DNA from: Dolosigranulum pigrum ATCC 51524
GTDB lineage: Bacteria > Bacillota > Bacilli > Lactobacillales > Carnobacteriaceae_A
Assembly (NCBI RefSeq): GCF_000245815.1
Contig: NZ_JH601103.1
Span: forward strand, 1,141,438 to 1,205,437
Direction: 5' to 3'
DNA length: 64,000 bases
Positions 1 to 8,399 of this stretch are shown piece by piece. The translations under genes were made by a program, and so were the position numbers. Numbering within the stretch: the stretch's first letter is position 1; every line of letters starts with the position of its first letter. Under the pieces are notes generated by a model. That model did no database searches. It worked only from the letters and a program-made list of their open reading frames with translations, and was not told where the DNA came from.

Positions 1-1904
1 AAAATACGTCCTTTTTTAGATTTGCGTTGAACCACTTCTCCTTCACCACAGTCAGGACACGTAACGCCTACCTTCTTCAGAATCGGCTTGGTATTTCGGC
101 AATCTGGAAAATTCGAGCAAGCATAAAATTTCCCGTAACGGCCCATTTTAATAACCATTTCGTGCCCACATCTTTCACAATCAAAGCCAGCCGGTTCATC
201 CTGAATCTCGACTTCTTCCATTTCTTCCTCAGCTTTATCGACTTCTTCCTTGAATCCTTGATAGAATTTGTCGATGACATCGATCCATTCATTTTTTCCT
301 TCTTCAATACTATCTAAATCAACTTCTAAATCCGCTGTAAAGTTAATGTCCACAATATCTGGGAAAAATTCAACAATAATTTCATTGACGATTTCGCCCA
401 ATTCAGTCGGCTCAAATCGTTTCTGCGTTAGAGTAACGTAATAGCGCTTTTGAATAGTAGCGAGGGTTGGTGCATAGGTTGATGGACGACCGACACCGTT
501 TTCTTCCAAGGTTTTAATGAGAGTAGCTTCACTATAACGAGCAGGGGGTTGAGTGAAGTGTTGGTTGGGTTCTAGTTTATCTAATTTTACGGATTCCCCT
601 TCAGACATATCTGGTAACATATTATCTTTAGTTGAGGAGTCCCGATAGACCTTCTGATATCCTTGGAATTTTATTTTAGAACCGTTAGCGCGGAATGTCA
701 CGCCGTTTTGGCTAATATCAACACGCATCGTATCGTACACAGCTGGTTTCATCTGACTAGCTACAAAGCGCGACCAAATGAGATTATATAATTTGTATTG
801 ATCTTTTGTTAAATGCTTTTCGATAGCTTCTGGTTCACGCATAACACTGGTGGGACGAATCGCTTCGTGGGCATCTTGAGCACCGCTACTGTTTTTAACA
901 TTTGATTTTTTTCTAGCAGCATAAGATGCGCCGTATTCATCATGAATATAGTTGGTCGCTTCTGCTTTTGCTACATCAGAGATTCGCTTCGAATCAGTAC
1001 GCATATACGTAATTAATCCGATCGGCGCACCCCCACCCAGTTTAATCCCTTCGTACAATTGCTGAGCAACCATCATTGTTTTACTCGTTCGGAAATTTAG
1101 TTTATTAGCTGCTTCTTGTTGCAAGCTACTGGTTGTAAATGGTGGCTGTGGGTTACGTCGGCGCTCTTTACGATTCACTTTATCGATATTGAACGGCTGA
1201 TCTTCATCAATTTTGGCAATGACTTCCTGTACTGCCTCATTATTTGGTAGGTCTTTTTTCTTGCCATTCAATCGGAAAAATTTTGCTTCAAATTTGGAAC
1301 GAGATTTTTTGAACTTCGCTTCAATTGACCAGTATTCTTCAGGTTCAAACTTGCGAATTTCATCTTCACGATCACATATCATTTTCAGCGCAATTGATTG
1401 TACACGACCAGCACTCAAGCCTCGCTTCACTTTTTTCCATAAAAGTGGACTAATCTTATACCCAACAATCCGATCTAAAATACGTCGTGCTTGTTGTGAA
1501 TCAATTAAATCGGCGTTGAGTTTTTTCGGTTGTTTGAACGCATTTTTGACCGCATCTTTGGTAATTTCATTGAAGACCACACGATTTTCCGCTTCTGGAT
1601 CTAACTTCAAGGCATGACTTAAGTGCCATGCAATCGCTTCTCCTTCACGGTCTGGGTCGGCTGCGAGATAAACTTTTTCCGCTTTTTTCGCATAGCGACG
1701 CAAATCTTGCAGAACCGGTCCTTTTCCACGAATCGTAATGTAATCGGGTTCATATTCGTTATCGAAATCAACGCCCATTCGACTTTTAGGTAAATCACGT
1801 ACATGTCCTTTACTCGCAACTACCTTATAATTGCGACCAAGATATTTTTCAATTGTCTTTGCTTTTGCCGGTGACTCTACAATCACCAAATATTTAAAGG
1901 CCAA
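1..1904 (-). CDS. topA: DNA topoisomerase I, C-terminus cut by window start
   Basis: Type IA topoisomerase that relaxes negative supercoils through a 5'-phosphotyrosine intermediate. The reading frame runs off the window at base 1, so about 634 codons are visible. The N-terminal Toprim domain starts [19 protein letters not shown] and carries the acidic [12 protein letters not shown] motif. The catalytic tyrosine lies near residue 300 in [12 protein letters not shown]. The C-terminal zinc ribbon begins CERCGHEM and a second CPDCGEG ribbon is entering when the window ends. The start is a TTG at 1904-1902, chosen because it gives [11 protein letters not shown] at the normal family position and has a GGGG Shine-Dalgarno about 8 bases upstream. 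It follows dprA on the same strand, as in many Firmicutes, but with its own promoter. Identity is very sure. Confidence 0.96.
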   Translation of the reverse strand, partial: MAFKYLVIVESPAKAKTIEKYLGRNYKVVASKGHVRDLPKSRMGVDFDNEYEPDYITIRGKGPVLQDLRRYAKKAEKVYLAADPDREGEAIAWHLSHALKLDPEAENRVVFNEITKDAVKNAFKQPKKLNADLIDSQQARRILDRIVGYKISPLLWKKVKRGLSAGRVQSIALKMICDREDEIRKFEPEEYWSIEAKFKKSRSKFEAKFFRLNGKKKDLPNNEAVQEVIAKIDEDQPFNIDKVNRKERRRNPQPPFTTSSLQQEAANKLNFRTSKTMMVAQQLYEGIKLGGGAPIGLITYMRTDSKRISDVAKAEATNYIHDEYGASYAARKKSNVKNSSGAQDAHEAIRPTSVMREPEAIEKHLTKDQYKLYNLIWSRFVASQMKPAVYDTMRVDISQNGVTFRANGSKIKFQGYQKVYRDSSTKDNMLPDMSEGESVKLDKLEPNQHFTQPPARYSEATLIKTLEENGVGRPSTYAPTLATIQKRYYVTLTQKRFEPTELGEIVNEIIVEFFPDIVDINFTADLEVDLDSIEEGKNEWIDVIDKFYQGFKEEVDKAEEEMEEVEIQDEPAGFDCERCGHEMVIKMGRYGKFYACSNFPDCRNTKPILKKVGVTCPDCGEGEVVQRKSKKGRI

Positions 1905-1943
1905 ATCAAAGATCCCCTTTCTTCATTCATCTAGTCGCTACTT

Positions 1944-1973
1944 ATCATAGGTAAAATGCAGACACTTTGTCAA
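1944..1973 (-). promoter_or_regulatory. topA promoter
   Basis: Minus strand -35 TTGACA (1968-1973), 18-base spacer and -10 TATGAT (1944-1949). It lies in the 87-base gap after dprA, so topA can be transcribed independently of dprA. Confidence 0.7.
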
Positions 1974-1991
1974 CTATTTTTTATTAACTGT

Positions 1992-2861
1992 TTAATAAAG
2001 TTCCCACTGACTTAAAATATCATCAGATTGTGTGACCGGAATAGCGCCTAATTTGATTAAATTATTCGTGCCAGTTGAATAAGCATTATCGATAGCGCCA
2101 GGAATAGCGAAGACATCTCGCCCTTCTTCTAAAGCTCGATTGGCTGTAATGAGACTCCCACTTCGCTGCTTCGCCTCAACAACTAATACCCCGCGGCTTA
2201 ATCCCGATATAATCCGATTGCGATCTGGGAAGTGATGTTTGTCTGCTTTCGTCTGCGGTGGATATTCGCTAATCAGTAAATGATCTTGGGCAATATATTT
2301 TTGTAGCGATCGATTTTCAGCTGGATAATAGTGGTGAATTCCTGTTCCGATCACAGCTATGGTTGTCCCACCCTGTTTAACCGTTATTTTATGAGCAAGG
2401 GCATCAATCCCACGTGCTAGCCCACTAACAATCCCGATATTGTGCGATGCAATCTTAGGAATAATAGACTGAACAGCCTCCTTGCCGTAATTAGAATGAC
2501 GTCTTGAGCCAACTACACCAAGTAATTGGCCCTTTGTCAACTCCCAATCTCCCTTATAATACAACAATAACGGTGGTGCATAAATATGGCGCAACATCGG
2601 CGGATAACGATCCTCCAAGATTGTCACTACCTCGATATTCATCTTCTCTAACCTATTTAAATGAGCACCTAAGTTAAACGCTTCTAACTGCTCAGAAATT
2701 AATTGTCGCTTCCCTGACGATATCCGTACACGATCAACCCAATCGAAGCCCAGCATCTCTGCATACTCAGGAAATGCCTCGACAAAAAAACGTCCTTTCT
2801 CTCGTGGCTTGACTGACAGACAATGAGCTAACGTAAATAAGGTATGTAATTCCGACTGCAT
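1992..2861 (-). CDS. dprA: DNA-processing protein DprA (Smf)
   Basis: DprA binds incoming single-stranded DNA during natural transformation and loads RecA. The 289-aa protein has the usual length. The extended Rossmann fold is plain: GVVGSRRHSNYGKEAV near residue 115, then VSGLARGIDALAHK, AVIGTGIHHYYPAENR and the SEYPP...HHFPDRNRIISGLS stretch, ending FAIPGAIDNAYSTGTNNLI. The start ATG has an AAGGGGG site 7 bases upstream. It is transcribed toward topA, a common Firmicutes pairing. No other late competence genes are visible in this window, so whether the host is transformable cannot be judged here. Family assignment is sure. Confidence 0.95.
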   Translation of the reverse strand: MQSELHTLFTLAHCLSVKPREKGRFFVEAFPEYAEMLGFDWVDRVRISSGKRQLISEQLEAFNLGAHLNRLEKMNIEVVTILEDRYPPMLRHIYAPPLLLYYKGDWELTKGQLLGVVGSRRHSNYGKEAVQSIIPKIASHNIGIVSGLARGIDALAHKITVKQGGTTIAVIGTGIHHYYPAENRSLQKYIAQDHLLISEYPPQTKADKHHFPDRNRIISGLSRGVLVVEAKQRSGSLITANRALEEGRDVFAIPGAIDNAYSTGTNNLIKLGAIPVTQSDDILSQWELY

Positions 2862-3009
2862 AAAATTTCCCCCTTCATCTCTCTACTGTATAAATACACA
2901 TAAAAGAGGGAATTTCGTCTCTACAATTATTTTCCCCAAAAACTTAACTTTTGGATAATCTATATCATCATAAAATTATTCATATCCATTCGAGAATCAT
3001 CTATTAGTT

Positions 3010-3060
3010 AAAAAATTAAGTGGCTTACCCTGGTTACTTAACCAGAAATAAACCACTTAA
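3010..3060 (-). terminator. Intrinsic terminator after the 161-aa hypothetical gene
   Basis: Nested hairpin: outer stem 3016-3023 with 3053-3060 (TTAAGTGG/CCACTTAA) and inner stem 3030-3035 with 3040-3045 (CTGGTT/AACCAG, 4-base loop). On the minus strand it is followed by six T at 3015-3010. The rest of the 271-base gap 2862-3132 holds no gene that I can support. Confidence 0.75.
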
Positions 3061-3132
3061 CTACGTGTTACTATCAAAACTCCAACTTTTGGATATTCAT
3101 CATTATCAAGTAGGAGCTTGCCTCATTATTTA

Positions 3133-3618
3133 TTAGTTATCGCGTTGGCTTAAGTCAAGCCCACTAATTTTTTGAAGCTCTGGGAATAGAGCGCGTAAAA
3201 TACGACCACCGTAAACAAAGGTATCAACTAACGGACGAACATCTTCGCCGGTAATACCTAAGTTTCGCATATGAAGTTCACCATCTTGATTAACAGCGAA
3301 GTGGTAGTATCCTGAACGTACAGTATTTAGTTCATTTAATTTTTCTAGAATTTGTGGCATTTTATTACGATCACTGACATATCCGATACGGTTGTACGTA
3401 ATTTGGTAATTTACTCGGTCGCTTGCAGCATCGTGAATAATAACTGAGCAAGGAATGACTTTTTCGTCATTTAATTGCATACCTGTTTGGAAGACGGCTT
3501 GCTTTTGTTCGATCTCTTTTCCATCTTTGGTCTTGATTGGGCGGTTAAGCACCTGATCTTTAAACCCAATACTACGATCGGATGCCACCTGTTTGAACTT
3601 ATCTGTAATTAAACTCAT
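3133..3618 (-). CDS. Conserved-looking hypothetical protein, 161 aa
   Basis: I do not recognise this protein. It is soluble with no signal peptide or membrane segment, mixed alpha/beta in character, and begins MSLITDKFKQVASDRSIGF. It has no cysteine beyond a single one in VIPCSVIIHDA. The size and alternating pattern recall YbjN-like or secretion-chaperone-like folds, but that is a weak impression only. It has a strong GGAGG site 7 bases before its ATG, its own terminator (3010-3060) and the rplS terminator upstream, so it is a monocistronic unit. Codon use resembles its neighbours. A real gene is very likely; its function is unknown. Confidence 0.8.
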   Translation of the reverse strand: MSLITDKFKQVASDRSIGFKDQVLNRPIKTKDGKEIEQKQAVFQTGMQLNDEKVIPCSVIIHDAASDRVNYQITYNRIGYVSDRNKMPQILEKLNELNTVRSGYYHFAVNQDGELHMRNLGITGEDVRPLVDTFVYGGRILRALFPELQKISGLDLSQRDN

Positions 3619-3705
3619 ATTATTCCTCCATTAATACTATTTTATTTCGCTATCTCCATTATAAATCATAATCTCCAAAATCTAAAATGATAACTCTTTA
3701 TTAGA

Positions 3706-3743
3706 CGACAAAAGAGCCTCCTGCCTAAACAGAAAGCTCTTTT
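3706..3743 (-). terminator. rplS terminator
   Basis: Stem AAAAGAGC/GCTCTTTT (3736-3743 with 3710-3717 on the minus strand), 18-base loop, followed by TTTTG. It sits 9 bases after the rplS stop codon. Confidence 0.7.
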
Positions 3744-3751
3744 CTTAAGAA

Positions 3752-4114
3752 TTATGCTTTTGCTTCTTTTCTGATTTTCTCACGAATACGCGCTGCTTTA
3801 CCAGTTAAGTTACGTAAGTAGTACAATTTAGCACGACGTACGTGACCTTGGCGAACAACTTCAATCTTCGCAACACGTGGTGAATGTACAGGGAAAGTAC
3901 GTTCAACACCAACACCGCTTGAAATTTTGCGAACAGTGTATGTTTCGCTAATTCCTTGACCACGGCGTTTGATGACAACACCTTCGAATAACTGAATACG
4001 TTCGCGCTCTCCTTCTACAATTCGAGCGTGAACACGTACAGTATCTCCTGGACGAAAATCAGGAATATCGTTACGTAATTGTTCTTGTGTGATCGCTTCA
4101 ATTAATGGGTTCAT
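3752..4114 (-). CDS. rplS: 50S ribosomal protein L19
   Basis: Large-subunit protein at the 30S-50S interface. The 120-aa product is of normal length and shows the L19 signature throughout: [56 protein letters not shown] and a basic C-terminus [15 protein letters not shown]. It is transcribed alone from a near-consensus promoter (4202-4230) through a structured leader (4115-4200) into a terminator at 3706-3743. That layout points to autoregulation of a ribosomal protein gene. Upstream trmD and rimM, its usual partners in many bacteria, are not adjacent here. Confidence 0.97.
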   Translation of the reverse strand: MNPLIEAITQEQLRNDIPDFRPGDTVRVHARIVEGERERIQLFEGVVIKRRGQGISETYTVRKISSGVGVERTFPVHSPRVAKIEVVRQGHVRRAKLYYLRNLTGKAARIREKIRKEAKA

Positions 4115-4200
4115 TCTTTCTACTCCTCTCGCGCAATTATCATGGGTGCATACGTCCTAGCGGATAATTGCATGATTACGGTGGTCCCCCACCAATTACA
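4115..4200 (-). promoter_or_regulatory. Structured rplS leader, candidate L19 leader
   Basis: The transcript between the rplS promoter and start codon folds into two hairpins. One is GGTGG/CCACC with a 4-base loop (4180-4184 with 4189-4193). The other is a perfect 9-bp stem GCAATTATC/GATAATTGC (4163-4171 with 4133-4141) with a 21-base loop, placed just before the Shine-Dalgarno. An L19 leader in front of rplS is a known cis-regulatory RNA in Firmicutes. Position and structure fit, but I could not score the sequence against that model. Confidence 0.6.
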
Positions 4201-4201
4201 T

Positions 4202-4230
4202 ATACTATCATATTTTCTTCTCAATGTAAA
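4202..4230 (-). promoter_or_regulatory. rplS promoter
   Basis: Minus strand -35 TTTACA (4225-4230), exactly 17 bases, -10 TAGTAT (4202-4207). It lies just before the rluD stop codon in + coordinates, giving rplS its own transcript. Confidence 0.75.
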
Positions 4231-4237
4231 GAATTTT

Positions 4238-5149
4238 TTACGATTTTTCCAATTCAGCAATTGTCTGGGTGAAAATATCCGGCAATGGACAGTTAAACTC
4301 CATATACTCTTCTGTTCTAGGATGAATGAAGCCGAGTGTTGCTGCATGTAAAAATTGCCCATTCCCCGCTAACGTCTTGCTCGGACCATACTCGGGATCA
4401 CCCGCCATAGGGAAATTAATGTATTTCAAGTGCACGCGAATTTGATGTGTTCGTCCGGTTTCAAGTTGGCATGCAATCAGGGTATAATCTTCTTTAAAGC
4501 GCTGCAGGACATTAAAATGCGTAATAGCTTCTTTACCGTCATCCACTACGGCATACTTTTTCCGGTCATGCGGGTCACGGCCAATTGGGGCATCAATCGT
4601 TGCTTTCTCATGAGGAATACGTCCATGTACAAGTGCAATATACTCTCGTTTGGAGGTTTTCTCTTTTAGCTGTGCTGATAAGTGATGATGGGCCTGGTCA
4701 TTTTTAGCCACCATCAATAGTCCGGATGTATCTTTATCAATCCGATGCACGATACCAGGTCTAATTTTTCCGTTAATACCGGATAAGTTATCTAGATGAT
4801 ACAATAAGGCATTCACTAAGGTCCCATCTGGATGCCCTAGTGCCGGATGAACAACCATGCCTTGGGGTTTGTTTACTACAGCGATATCTTCATCTTCATA
4901 AACAATTTCAAGCGGTATATTTTGTGGTTTAGCTTCTATTTCTTCTGGTTCAGGAATCGTTATCTTCACCTGATCCCCACTAGCTACTTTATATTTATTC
5001 AGTTGTTTTTCTCCATTTACCAACACAGCACCTTCTGCGATTAACTGCTGAATCTGATTCCGCGAGACCTCAGCGATTAAATTGCTTAACACCTTATCCA
5101 GTCGTCCGCGTTCTTGATCAATGGTAAGTTCAATCTGTTGTTTATTCAT
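4238..5149 (-). CDS. rluD: RluD-family 23S rRNA pseudouridine synthase
   Basis: Isomerises uridines of 23S rRNA to pseudouridine. The 303-aa protein has an N-terminal S4 RNA-binding domain (about residues 14-75, GRLDKVLSNLIAEVSRNQIQQ) and a catalytic domain with the diagnostic HRIDKDTSGLLMVAKN motif, in which the aspartate is the nucleophile. LETGRTHQIRVHLKYINFPMAGD follows further on. Its ATG overlaps the lspA stop (TAATG, one shared base), so the two are translationally coupled, the standard lspA-rluD pairing of Firmicutes. Exact target site (RluD versus a paralogue such as YlyB) cannot be read from the sequence. Confidence 0.92.
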   Translation of the reverse strand: MNKQQIELTIDQERGRLDKVLSNLIAEVSRNQIQQLIAEGAVLVNGEKQLNKYKVASGDQVKITIPEPEEIEAKPQNIPLEIVYEDEDIAVVNKPQGMVVHPALGHPDGTLVNALLYHLDNLSGINGKIRPGIVHRIDKDTSGLLMVAKNDQAHHHLSAQLKEKTSKREYIALVHGRIPHEKATIDAPIGRDPHDRKKYAVVDDGKEAITHFNVLQRFKEDYTLIACQLETGRTHQIRVHLKYINFPMAGDPEYGPSKTLAGNGQFLHAATLGFIHPRTEEYMEFNCPLPDIFTQTIAELEKS

Positions 5150-5616
5150 TAGGATCCCTTAACTTTCTTCTTTACAAGTTCATCATAGACAATATAACCA
5201 ATTAAAATAATTACGCCAATGGTTAGCGCCATATCTGCCACGTTGAAAATGGGAAAATTGATAAATTCTAAACGAATCATATCGATAACATATTTTAAAT
5301 GCAACCGATCAATAAAATTTCCAATCGCTCCGCCCATAATAAAAGCAATACCTGTACTAGCAATCGGAGACCTTTTCCCTTCTGTGTGCAAAAAGTAAAT
5401 AAGTGCGCCCACGACGACAACAGTAATCACATAAAAGAAAATCATTTGATCTTCTAGGATACTCCAAGCCGCCCCGCTATTGCGAATATAGGTTAACGAT
5501 AATACATTTGGAATCACAGGAACAACTTCTCCCAAGGCAATTTCTTGCACAGTTAAATATTTGCTCAACTGATCCAATCCAATCAATATCATAGCAATAA
5601 TATAATAAATAATCAT
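5149..5616 (-). CDS. lspA: Lipoprotein signal peptidase II
   Basis: Membrane aspartyl protease that cleaves the signal peptide of prolipoproteins after lipid attachment. The 155-aa length is typical, with four predicted membrane helices. Conserved family blocks are visible: LDQLSKYLT, YIRNSGAAWSIL, GGAIGNFIDRL, and the two catalytic aspartates in YVIDMI and FNVADMALTIG. It is first in a two-gene unit with rluD. Its substrates in this window would include the lipobox proteins at 5741 and 47820 and the YidC homologue at 52095. Confidence 0.96.
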   Translation of the reverse strand: MIIYYIIAMILIGLDQLSKYLTVQEIALGEVVPVIPNVLSLTYIRNSGAAWSILEDQMIFFYVITVVVVGALIYFLHTEGKRSPIASTGIAFIMGGAIGNFIDRLHLKYVIDMIRLEFINFPIFNVADMALTIGVIILIGYIVYDELVKKKVKGS

Positions 5617-5657
5617 TTTCTGACCTCTTTTCGTTTACTTTCTATCTTACAGCAATT

Positions 5658-5685
5658 TTGATAAATTTTCTATTTAAACTACAAT
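5658..5685 (+). promoter_or_regulatory. Candidate promoter of the deacetylase operon
   Basis: -35 TTGATA (5658-5663), 16-base spacer, -10 TACAAT (5680-5685), 55 bases before the ATG at 5741, within the divergent lspA/deacetylase gap. The match is reasonable but not unique in this AT-rich gap. Confidence 0.45.
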
Positions 5686-5740
5686 TTTCTCTCAAAAACT
5701 GTTATAGTGAGTATAGGACTTATTTATGGAGGAGATCTGA

Positions 5741-7072
5741 ATGAGAAAAAAATCAGTAGTTACATTAGCCAGTGTCGCCTTGTTGCTAGCTGCCTGCTCA
5801 GGGCCATCATTGGAAGAACAGATACAATCTACAGAAGAAACAATTAACCAAACTGCTTCAACATTTAATCAATTATTCGAAAAAGAACAGACAATGATGG
5901 AGATTTATGAGGCCGAACTAGAAACGGATGCCACACTAGAAAATTTCAACAATGGATCGGGAGCACTCCACGACAACTTAACACAACGTCAAGAATTGAT
6001 TGAATCCATCCAAGACCATAATAATGACTTCGAACAAGCGGTCAATTATTTTACTAATTATGAAGGAGAAGATTTATCATCTGAGGTAGCCAATCAATTT
6101 GCTGAGCAGTTATCAACCTTACACACCCAAATTGTATCTTATAATGATTTGTACTTACAAGCAATTAATCAACAGCGTCAATATTTTAACTCATTTGCTG
6201 AAGAAGATATGGATTACGAGCATTTATCATACGGAGTCGAGGTGATTAATGAGACACATGAACGACTCTATACACAAGCTCAAGAGATTAATGAGCAACT
6301 CGAAGCTACTGTTGAACAGTTAGATACCCTCCAACATCAGGAAGCGATTGAGCCCGAAGCTGACAATACAGCTGCTAATGAAGGAGAATCTGCTGCACAT
6401 GATGGAGCTACTGACAAAGCTACTGCTGAACCTAAATATGTCTTAAACGAGGACTTATGGACGATTGAGCCAATTGAAGACAGCACCGAATCTCAAGTTG
6501 CTTTACTGACAATTGACGACGCTCCGTATGGTAATGCTCTTGATATGGCCGAAACGATGCAAGAAAAAGGTGTATCGGCTATTTTCTTTGTCAATGGCAT
6601 GTATCTTGATGAAGATGGCCGTCAAGTTATTCAAACACTACACGATATGGGCTTTGAGATTGGGAATCACACCCAAAATCATCCAAATTTATCTGAGTTA
6701 ACAATCGAACAACAGCGTAATGAAATTGTTGAGACCAATGACATCATCGAAGAGACAATTGGTATACGTCCACGGTTCTTCCGAGCGCCATTTGGTGTGA
6801 TGAATGCAGACACCTATACTGTTCTCGATGAAGAAGGTATGACGGCGATGAACTGGACATACGGTTACGATTGGGAAGAACAGTACCAAAATCCTGAAAG
6901 CTTAACCAATATTATGGTTAATGCCCCTGAATTAAACCATGGCGCTAACCTTCTCATGCATGATCGCACCTGGACGCGCGATGCCTTAGGTGATATTATT
7001 GACGGTTTAGCAGAAAAAGGTTATTCATTCGTTAACCCGAGTGAACTGACCGCACGTAAGGAGACTGAATAA
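5741..7072 (+). CDS. Lipoprotein polysaccharide deacetylase with N-terminal coiled-coil domain
   Basis: Secreted, membrane-anchored zinc-dependent deacetylase, probably acting on peptidoglycan or another wall polymer. The 443-aa protein starts with a lipoprotein signal ending LLLAAC. Residues about 22-205 are acidic, glutamine-rich coiled coil resembling YkyA-type cell-wall-binding lipoproteins, followed by a short Ala/Glu-rich linker. The C-terminal 200 residues form a NodB domain: TIDDAP (normally TFDDGP), the metal-binding HTQNH, RAPFG and LLMHD, so the Asp-His-His triad is retained. It has a GGAGGAG site before its ATG. It is followed without a gap by the DUF4015 gene, implying joint action in the envelope. 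The substrate is inferred only. Confidence 0.85.
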   Translation: MRKKSVVTLASVALLLAACSGPSLEEQIQSTEETINQTASTFNQLFEKEQTMMEIYEAELETDATLENFNNGSGALHDNLTQRQELIESIQDHNNDFEQAVNYFTNYEGEDLSSEVANQFAEQLSTLHTQIVSYNDLYLQAINQQRQYFNSFAEEDMDYEHLSYGVEVINETHERLYTQAQEINEQLEATVEQLDTLQHQEAIEPEADNTAANEGESAAHDGATDKATAEPKYVLNEDLWTIEPIEDSTESQVALLTIDDAPYGNALDMAETMQEKGVSAIFFVNGMYLDEDGRQVIQTLHDMGFEIGNHTQNHPNLSELTIEQQRNEIVETNDIIEETIGIRPRFFRAPFGVMNADTYTVLDEEGMTAMNWTYGYDWEEQYQNPESLTNIMVNAPELNHGANLLMHDRTWTRDALGDIIDGLAEKGYSFVNPSELTARKETE

Positions 7073-8344
7073 ATGAAATCAATTAAAAAAACATGGCCTC
7101 TATTAACGGCACTCCTCTTTATTAGTTCCCCTGTTTTAGCACAACAAGCTAATGAAGAACCCGTTGAAATCAAAGACCGGACACCTGTCGAAGATATGCA
7201 AGCCCGCAGAGATGGCTTACTTAATGTCTATACGGAATCCCTTATTCGTTTGCCGAAGCGAATCCCTCAAGATTTAGTCTATGACTCTGGTGTGGATATT
7301 CCTTATCCCGAAGATGGTGTGAAAGGTATCTTTGTTCCCGGACATAGCGCTTCAGATGAGACAACACTAAATAATTTAGTGGACTTCATCTCTTCTACTG
7401 ATCTGAACTCAATTGTTATCGATGTGAAAGAAGATTACGGTAATATTGTCCTGGATATCGAAGCAGACGGTGAATTCGAAGAATATATTAATAATGCCCT
7501 TGTCGCTGATAATGATCCAGCTGAAATTTTAAGTTTACTAGACGAACACGATATTTATCCGATTGCTCGGGTCGTTACCTTCAAAGATACCATGCTTGCT
7601 ACAGAACGACCTGATCTCTCCTTCCGTGAAGCAGATGGATCAGTTTGGAAAAATGGCAACGGAGAAGCCTTCGTCAATCCCTATGAAAAAGAAGTTTGGG
7701 AATACACACTTGATATTGCCAAGAAAGCAGCTCGTCTAGGCTTTAAAGATATCCAATTTGATTATGTTCGCTTTCCAGAAGGGTTTGAAGTCTTTGATGA
7801 GACACTCACTTACAGTCGCGGTGACTATGAAGATTCTGATTTAACTGCCGGCGAACAACGTATGTCAGCGGTTAATGATTTCGTTAAGTATGCTCGCGAA
7901 GAACTTAGACCATTTGGCGTCGAAACGTCAGTCGATGTCTTTGGATATGCAGCATTCATTCGTGAAGCACCAGGTATTGGTCAGAGTTTCTTAGGCATTT
8001 CTGAACATGTGGACAGTATTTCAGCGATGATTTATCCAAGTCACTGGGGCCCGGGGAACTTCAACGTACCAAAGCCTGACTTAGAACCATACGATACAAT
8101 TGATGGCTATATGGAACTTGAAAATGAATTGCTGGCTGAGTTAGAAGAAAATGCTCCGCGCTCTCGTCCATGGATTCAAGACTTTACAGCTAGCTACTTA
8201 GGGGCTGGCAACTTTAAAGAGTATCAAGCTGAGGATGTTACTGCCCAAATTCAAGCCCTCTATGACAATGGTGTTGAAGAATACTTGATTTGGAATGCAA
8301 CTGGTGATTACTCTCGAGATGCTAAGTTTAAAATAACAGAATAA
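7073..8344 (+). CDS. DUF4015-family putative glycoside hydrolase, secreted
   Basis: The 423-aa protein has an N-terminal signal peptide (MKSIKKTWPLLTALLFISS, cleavage likely after VLAQ) and no lipobox. The body matches the DUF4015 putative glycosidase family as I remember it: VKGIFVPGHSAS, LNSIVIDVKEDYG, YPIARVVTFKD, then the beta-strand IQFDYVRFPEG and IYPSHWGPGNF, consistent with a TIM barrel having acidic catalytic residues in the DYVRFPE region. The ATG follows the deacetylase stop directly (TAAATG), so translation is coupled. A rho-independent terminator follows at 8352. The activity is unproven for most of the family; a role in wall or exopolysaccharide processing is inference from signal peptide and partner. 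Confidence 0.85.
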   Translation: MKSIKKTWPLLTALLFISSPVLAQQANEEPVEIKDRTPVEDMQARRDGLLNVYTESLIRLPKRIPQDLVYDSGVDIPYPEDGVKGIFVPGHSASDETTLNNLVDFISSTDLNSIVIDVKEDYGNIVLDIEADGEFEEYINNALVADNDPAEILSLLDEHDIYPIARVVTFKDTMLATERPDLSFREADGSVWKNGNGEAFVNPYEKEVWEYTLDIAKKAARLGFKDIQFDYVRFPEGFEVFDETLTYSRGDYEDSDLTAGEQRMSAVNDFVKYAREELRPFGVETSVDVFGYAAFIREAPGIGQSFLGISEHVDSISAMIYPSHWGPGNFNVPKPDLEPYDTIDGYMELENELLAELEENAPRSRPWIQDFTASYLGAGNFKEYQAEDVTAQIQALYDNGVEEYLIWNATGDYSRDAKFKITE

Positions 8345-8351
8345 TATAGTT

Positions 8352-8389
8352 AGCCTCCCTACCCTATATAACGGTAAGGAGGCTTTTTA
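8352..8389 (+). terminator. Terminator of the deacetylase-DUF4015 operon
   Basis: Stem 8352-8363 with 8373-8384 (AGCCTCCCTACC/GGTAAGGAGGCT, one mismatch), 9-base loop, then TTTTT on the plus strand. It separates this operon from the convergent addA gene ending at 8400. Confidence 0.85.
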
Positions 8390-8399
8390 AGTCGTTTAT

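Noticed and set aside
1213..1617. 134-codon plus-strand frame inside topA
   Set aside because: It is antisense to conserved topoisomerase sequence and reads as a frame shadow.
2946..3095. 12-base direct repeat AACTTTTGGATA at 2946-2957 and 3084-3095
   Set aside because: It flanks the terminator in an AT-rich gap, is short and occurs only twice; no array, target-site or mobile-element context.
4120..4362. 80-codon frame covering the rplS leader and the end of rluD
   Set aside because: It overlaps the structured leader and a confident coding gene, and the peptide has no recognisable features.
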